Positions 34,401-36,930 of a DNA stretch of 36,930 nucleotides are shown one piece after another. The position numbers and the translations under genes are program-made. The notes under the pieces were generated by a model. That model was not told the DNA's origin. It was given only the letters and a program-made list of their open reading frames with translations, and did not search any database. The stretch comes from Curvivirga aplysinae (lineage in GTDB: Bacteria > Pseudomonadota > Alphaproteobacteria > UBA8366 > Aestuariispiraceae): NCBI RefSeq assembly GCF_009711445.1, contig NZ_SMMC01000195.1:1-36930 (forward strand). Direction: 5' to 3'. How positions within the stretch are numbered: the first letter of the stretch is position 1; each line of letters opens with the position of its first letter.

Positions 34401-36027
34401 AGGGGGTCAGTTACCGGGCTTTAAAGTTTCTGGTGTCATCGCAAAACTTCGTCATGCGACAGAAGGCGTCACATTGATCAGTCCGCCTCCACATCACGAT
34501 ATCTATTCTATCGAAGATTTGGCGCAGTTGATCTATGACCTAAAGCAGATCAACCCAGATGCCTCCGTTTGTGTGAAATTGGTGGCCCGTGCGGGCATTG
34601 GTACAATTGCCGCAGGCGTGGCAAAAGCCCATGCGGATAGCATCATGATTTCCGGTCATTCAGGTGGTACAGGGGCTAGTCCACAAACATCCATCAAATA
34701 TGCGGGTCTTCCGTGGGAGATGGGCTTGGCAGAAGCGCATCAGGTATTGAGTTTGAACGGCCTTCGTCACAAAGTACGCTTGCGTACAGATGGTGGTTTG
34801 AAAACAGGTCGTGACGTTGTAATTGCTGCGATTTTGGGTGCTGAGGAATTCGGTCTTGGAACTGCAACATTGGTGGCTATGGGTTGTATTATGGTGCGTC
34901 AATGTCACTCCAATACATGTCCGGTTGGTGTATGTACCCAAGATCCAAAGATGATCGATAAGTTCGTTGGCACACCTGAAAAAGTTGTTAACTTGTTCAG
35001 TTTTGTAGCGGAAGAAGTTCGTGAGATTTTGGCAGAACTTGGTGTGTCTTCTCTAAACGAAGTGATTGGTCGTACAGACTTGCTTCGTCAGGTAAGCCGT
35101 GGTGCAGCGCATTTAGATGACCTTGATTTGAACCCGTTACTGGCGCGTGCAGATGCAGGTCCAGAAGGCATGATCTGTACTTTGGATGGTCGTAACGATG
35201 TGCCTGAAACATTGGATGCACAAATGATTGAAGATGCAGAAAATCTCTTTGATCGTGGTGAGAAGATGCAACTTCAATATAACATCCGTAATACGTATCG
35301 TGCGATTGGTACCAAAATCAGTTCCAAAATCACTCGTCAATTTGGTATGGCGAAATTGAACCCGGGTCATTTGACCGTGCGTATGCGTGGTTCTGCAGGT
35401 CAATCTTTAGGCGCCTTTGCCGTACAAGGGTTGAAGCTGGAAGTGATCGGGGATTCAAACGATTATGTGGGTAAAGGACTATCAGGTGGCAGCATCGTGG
35501 TACGTCCAATCGCAACAAGTCCTTTAGAAAGCCATAAAAACACCATCATTGGTAACACATGTATGTATGGTGCGACGGCCGGAACACTTTATGCGGCGGG
35601 TCAGGCTGGCGAGCGCTTTGCGGTACGTAATTCTGGTGCGACAGCGGTGATTGAAGGCTGTGGATCTAATGGTTGTGAATATATGACAGGTGGTCGCGTG
35701 ATGATCCTTGGTAATGTTGGTGACAACTTTGGTGCAGGTATGACAGGCGGCATGGCATTTGTGTTGGATCGTGATGGCAGCTTTGAAGAACGCATTAATC
35801 CGGAAACTATCGGCCTTTATAGCCTAGAGAATGACTATTGGGCGGATCAATGTAAATCCATGCTCGAAGATCATTATCGTGAAACACATTCCAAATGGGC
35901 AGATACATTGCTGTCTGAATGGGATCGTGTACGTGGCATGTTCCGTCACGTGGTGCCACATGAAATTCTAGACAAGCTGGAACAGCCTGTTGAAACAGTT
36001 ACCCCAACTGTAGGAGCAGCTGAGTAA
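31483..36027 (+). CDS. gltB: Glutamate synthase [NADPH] large (alpha) subunit
   Basis: This 1514-aa enzyme hydrolyses glutamine and channels ammonia to the synthase site. The N-terminal class II amidotransferase nucleophile is C36 (TANCGVGMVAAL); the first 35 residues are a propeptide expected to be removed. Later come the central domain, the FMN-binding synthase barrel (GEGGEDAKRYKPY, KPGEGGQLPGFKV, SGHSGGTGASPQTSIKYAG), the [3Fe-4S] cysteines in CIMVRQCHSNTCPVGVC and the C-terminal GXGXG helix (GGRVMILGNVGDNFGAGMTGG). AGAGGA precedes the ATG at 31483. The frame is open upstream into gltD but that part is not coding. A strong terminator follows. Confidence 0.97.
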   Translation: MNKINKDLNVVEKHALQAKYLAEEGMYLPNMETANCGVGMVAALDGEARRDVVEAGIEALQQLWHRGAVDADGKTGDGCGIHLQIPQEFFKDHIRRMGQQPGTGALAVGQVFLPRTDLGKQERVREIVESEIIGMGHRIYGWRQVPVNIGVIGTKANATRPEIEQILVENALDVDDAQFEVDLYVIRRRIEKAVLAENLTEAYICSLSCRSVIYKGLFLAEELTAFYPDLLDERFVSNFVIYHQRYSTNTFPSWPLAQPFRVLAHNGEINTLLGNVNWMKSHETRMDDPVFGEHVEDIKPIIQPDSSDSSALDAVFEVLVRTKRQLPEVKSLLMPEAWENSKAVPQNHKDFYAYANSVMEPWDGPAAVCAYSGRWLLAGLDRNGLRPLRYVVTGDGLLIVGSEAGMVKADEKTVVEKGRVGPGDMLAVNLEEGKLYNDRELKDMVAGLAPFGDWVKNITTLEQLGSEPVGTIGGLDKAELRRRQVIAGWTMEELELILQPMLEDGKEATGSMGDDTPVAVLSEKYRGLHNYFRQNFSQVTNPPIDSLRERPVMSLSTRLGNLGNILEEDANQVKILQLDSPVLLNGEYEAMRKNLGDTVADLDCVFDPKSGPSALRDAVYALQQQAEDAVRRGAAQLVLTDEKVGPDAAPIPMILAVAAVHTHLVKSQLRTFVSLNVRSGEALDVHFYAVLVGVGATSINAYMTMEVIADRHAKGLLGDISLEKAMLNYKKSIGDGLLKIMAKMGISIISSYRGGYNFEAVGLSRSLVAEFFPGLPSRISGIGLSGLQSQVIAQHEKAYLAAAATLPVGGFYRYRNGGEKHAWEAGLIHTLQTAVSTDSYATYLKYSKGCHSGAPVNLRDLLDFEKIQAPISVDDVESITEIRKRLVAPGISLGALSPEAHETIAIAMNRIGAKSDSGEGGEDAKRYKPYKNGDNASSAIKQVASGRFGVTAEYLNNCKEIEIKVAQGAKPGEGGQLPGFKVSGVIAKLRHATEGVTLISPPPHHDIYSIEDLAQLIYDLKQINPDASVCVKLVARAGIGTIAAGVAKAHADSIMISGHSGGTGASPQTSIKYAGLPWEMGLAEAHQVLSLNGLRHKVRLRTDGGLKTGRDVVIAAILGAEEFGLGTATLVAMGCIMVRQCHSNTCPVGVCTQDPKMIDKFVGTPEKVVNLFSFVAEEVREILAELGVSSLNEVIGRTDLLRQVSRGAAHLDDLDLNPLLARADAGPEGMICTLDGRNDVPETLDAQMIEDAENLFDRGEKMQLQYNIRNTYRAIGTKISSKITRQFGMAKLNPGHLTVRMRGSAGQSLGAFAVQGLKLEVIGDSNDYVGKGLSGGSIVVRPIATSPLESHKNTIIGNTCMYGATAGTLYAAGQAGERFAVRNSGATAVIEGCGSNGCEYMTGGRVMILGNVGDNFGAGMTGGMAFVLDRDGSFEERINPETIGLYSLENDYWADQCKSMLEDHYRETHSKWADTLLSEWDRVRGMFRHVVPHEILDKLEQPVETVTPTVGAAE

Positions 36028-36073
36028 GAAGACCCCTTTTTACTCAATTAAAGTTGTTCTCTCAGAACATACT

Positions 36074-36110
36074 GGCCCTGTCTCTTCGGAACAGGGCCGT
36101 TTTTTCTTTT
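36074..36110 (+). terminator. Rho-independent terminator of gltDB
   Basis: A perfect 8-bp GC-rich stem GGCCCTGT/ACAGGGCC with a 9-nt loop containing TTCG, followed by GTTTTTTCTTTT. It lies 47 nt after the gltB stop. Confidence 0.95.
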
Positions 36111-36133
36111 GAGATGAGATAAAGATAGATGCG

Positions 36134-36892
36134 TTATTCTTTGCTTCTATCATGGAAATCATCAAGCGCGTCTTGTAGGATTTTAGCGACTTGTGGTTTA
36201 GACTTTGGAACAGCAAGGTAACGTTGCACATATTCAAGTGGTGGTATCACCTCTTCAAACATGCCTTCTATATTTTGTTGTCTTGCGGCTTCTTCGAGGA
36301 CATTTCTATCACCAATGATTAAATCGACCCGCTTATTGCGTAGTTTTTGCAACAGCATTTTGTTCGTGACCGTTGAATATTGCATATTTTCAATGCATTT
36401 CGCATCCTCAATGATTACGGGGTAGCGATAGCCAGAAATCGCCCCAATGCTATATGGCGATAGATCACAGATAGATTCCCAAGATTTTATTTTTGTATCA
36501 CTTTTTCTGCCCCAGATAACAGTAGGGCTACCTTTCGGGGTGATTGGACCAACCAGATGATATTTTTTTGTACGTTCTTCGGTGTAACGCCATGGGATAG
36601 AGGCATCTACCATTGCTTTATCCGTTAAGACGATTGTTCGCTTCCATGGATGGGCCGTTAAGTTGAATTTGATTTTTTTGCTTTCCAAGGCTTCTTTTAA
36701 GGTATGCATAAGAATACCGGAAGCTATGCCATCACGATTTTGATAGGTGAATGGCGAAAAATCACCATCGTAACTGATCTCTAAAACTAATAAATTATTA
36801 TCCGATGCTTTCCCAATATTAGGATTGAACACGGTAACAGTTACAAATAGTAGTGTCAGAAACCAAAATTTATAAATCATTGCATGTTTCAT
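36134..36892 (-). CDS. Periplasmic solute-binding protein, family 3-like
   Basis: This 252-aa protein has a signal peptide (core FWFLTLLFVTVTVF, cleavage near KAS at about 30). The fold resembles the family 3 amino-acid-binding proteins: LEISYDGDFSPFTYQNRDGIASGILMH near the start, then DASIPWRYTEERTKKYHLVGPI, GAISGYRYP and KLRNKRVDLIIGDRNVLEE. Such proteins bind amino acids or small ligands in the periplasm. No ABC permease or ATPase lies beside it, as is common for solitary SBP-3-like proteins of marine Proteobacteria. Its ligand is unknown, and the ATG at 36892 has no clear ribosome-binding site; M5 is an alternative. Confidence 0.82.
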   Translation of the reverse strand: MKHAMIYKFWFLTLLFVTVTVFNPNIGKASDNNLLVLEISYDGDFSPFTYQNRDGIASGILMHTLKEALESKKIKFNLTAHPWKRTIVLTDKAMVDASIPWRYTEERTKKYHLVGPITPKGSPTVIWGRKSDTKIKSWESICDLSPYSIGAISGYRYPVIIEDAKCIENMQYSTVTNKMLLQKLRNKRVDLIIGDRNVLEEAARQQNIEGMFEEVIPPLEYVQRYLAVPKSKPQVAKILQDALDDFHDRSKE

Positions 36893-36930
36893 TGGTTTAT
36901 CAATGCTGTCTATCTGTATTATAAGACTAC

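Overview
The window looks like a chromosomal segment of an alphaproteobacterium, probably a marine Rhodospirillales-type organism with modest GC content (roughly mid-40s percent by eye). This rests on three syntenic blocks typical of alphaproteobacteria: ubiB-coaBC-dut; rnd-kdsD-lptC-lptA-lptB-rpoN-hpf-ptsN; and hsp20 followed by a DUF1150 gene. The glutamate synthase genes also lie in the order gltD-gltB. No insertion sequence, prophage, CRISPR array or plasmid function was seen. Almost everything is housekeeping metabolism; the accessory material is small.

Layout. 113-6176 (+): ubiB, coaBC, dut, an Rrf2-type regulator, cysK and a MoeB/ThiF-like adenylyltransferase. 6263-7604 (+): an 8-oxoguanine deaminase-like amidohydrolase interrupted by one extra T. 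7624-10927 (-): 2-hydroxyacid dehydrogenase, MATE exporter and EamA transporter, probably one operon. 11130-12882 (+): a secreted SH3 protein, a 41-codon secreted peptide, an Hsp20 chaperone behind a candidate heat-shock promoter, and DUF1150. 13013-21431 (-): RNase D, arabinose-5-phosphate isomerase, LptC, LptA, LptB, sigma-54, hibernation factor and EIIA-Ntr. 21771-23333 (+): an ArsR-type regulator and an Old Yellow Enzyme, with a perfect 14-bp operator-like inverted repeat embedded in the promoter. 23618-27021 (-): a compact photorepair operon (DUF2805, photolyase, iron-sulfur (6-4) photolyase, DUF2256) directly downstream of tRNA-Leu(CAG). 27442-28750 (+): an NDUFA9-like reductase and a CHMI-type tautomerase. 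28811-29608 (-): uppP. 30015-36027 (+): gltD and gltB. 36134-36892 (-): a solitary periplasmic solute-binding protein.

How the genes work together. The kdsD-lptCAB block makes a Kdo precursor and supplies the inner-membrane and periplasmic parts of LPS export. It leads into rpoN, hpf and ptsN, which link nitrogen/carbon status and ribosome hibernation. UppP recycles the lipid carrier for envelope polymers. gltDB assimilates ammonia and cysK assimilates sulfide, the latter next to a candidate Rrf2 regulator. The photolyase operon repairs UV lesions. The ArsR/OYE pair looks like a small electrophile or quinone stress switch.

Items most worth attention: (1) LptB carries an unusual acidic, low-complexity N-terminal extension of about 298 residues; (2) the photorepair operon has two tiny conserved partners, one starting at a TTG and easily missed; (3) the deaminase has a single-base frameshift; (4) the arsR promoter/operator is very clear; (5) several intergenic palindromes and a 14-nt phased repeat upstream of gltD are unexplained.
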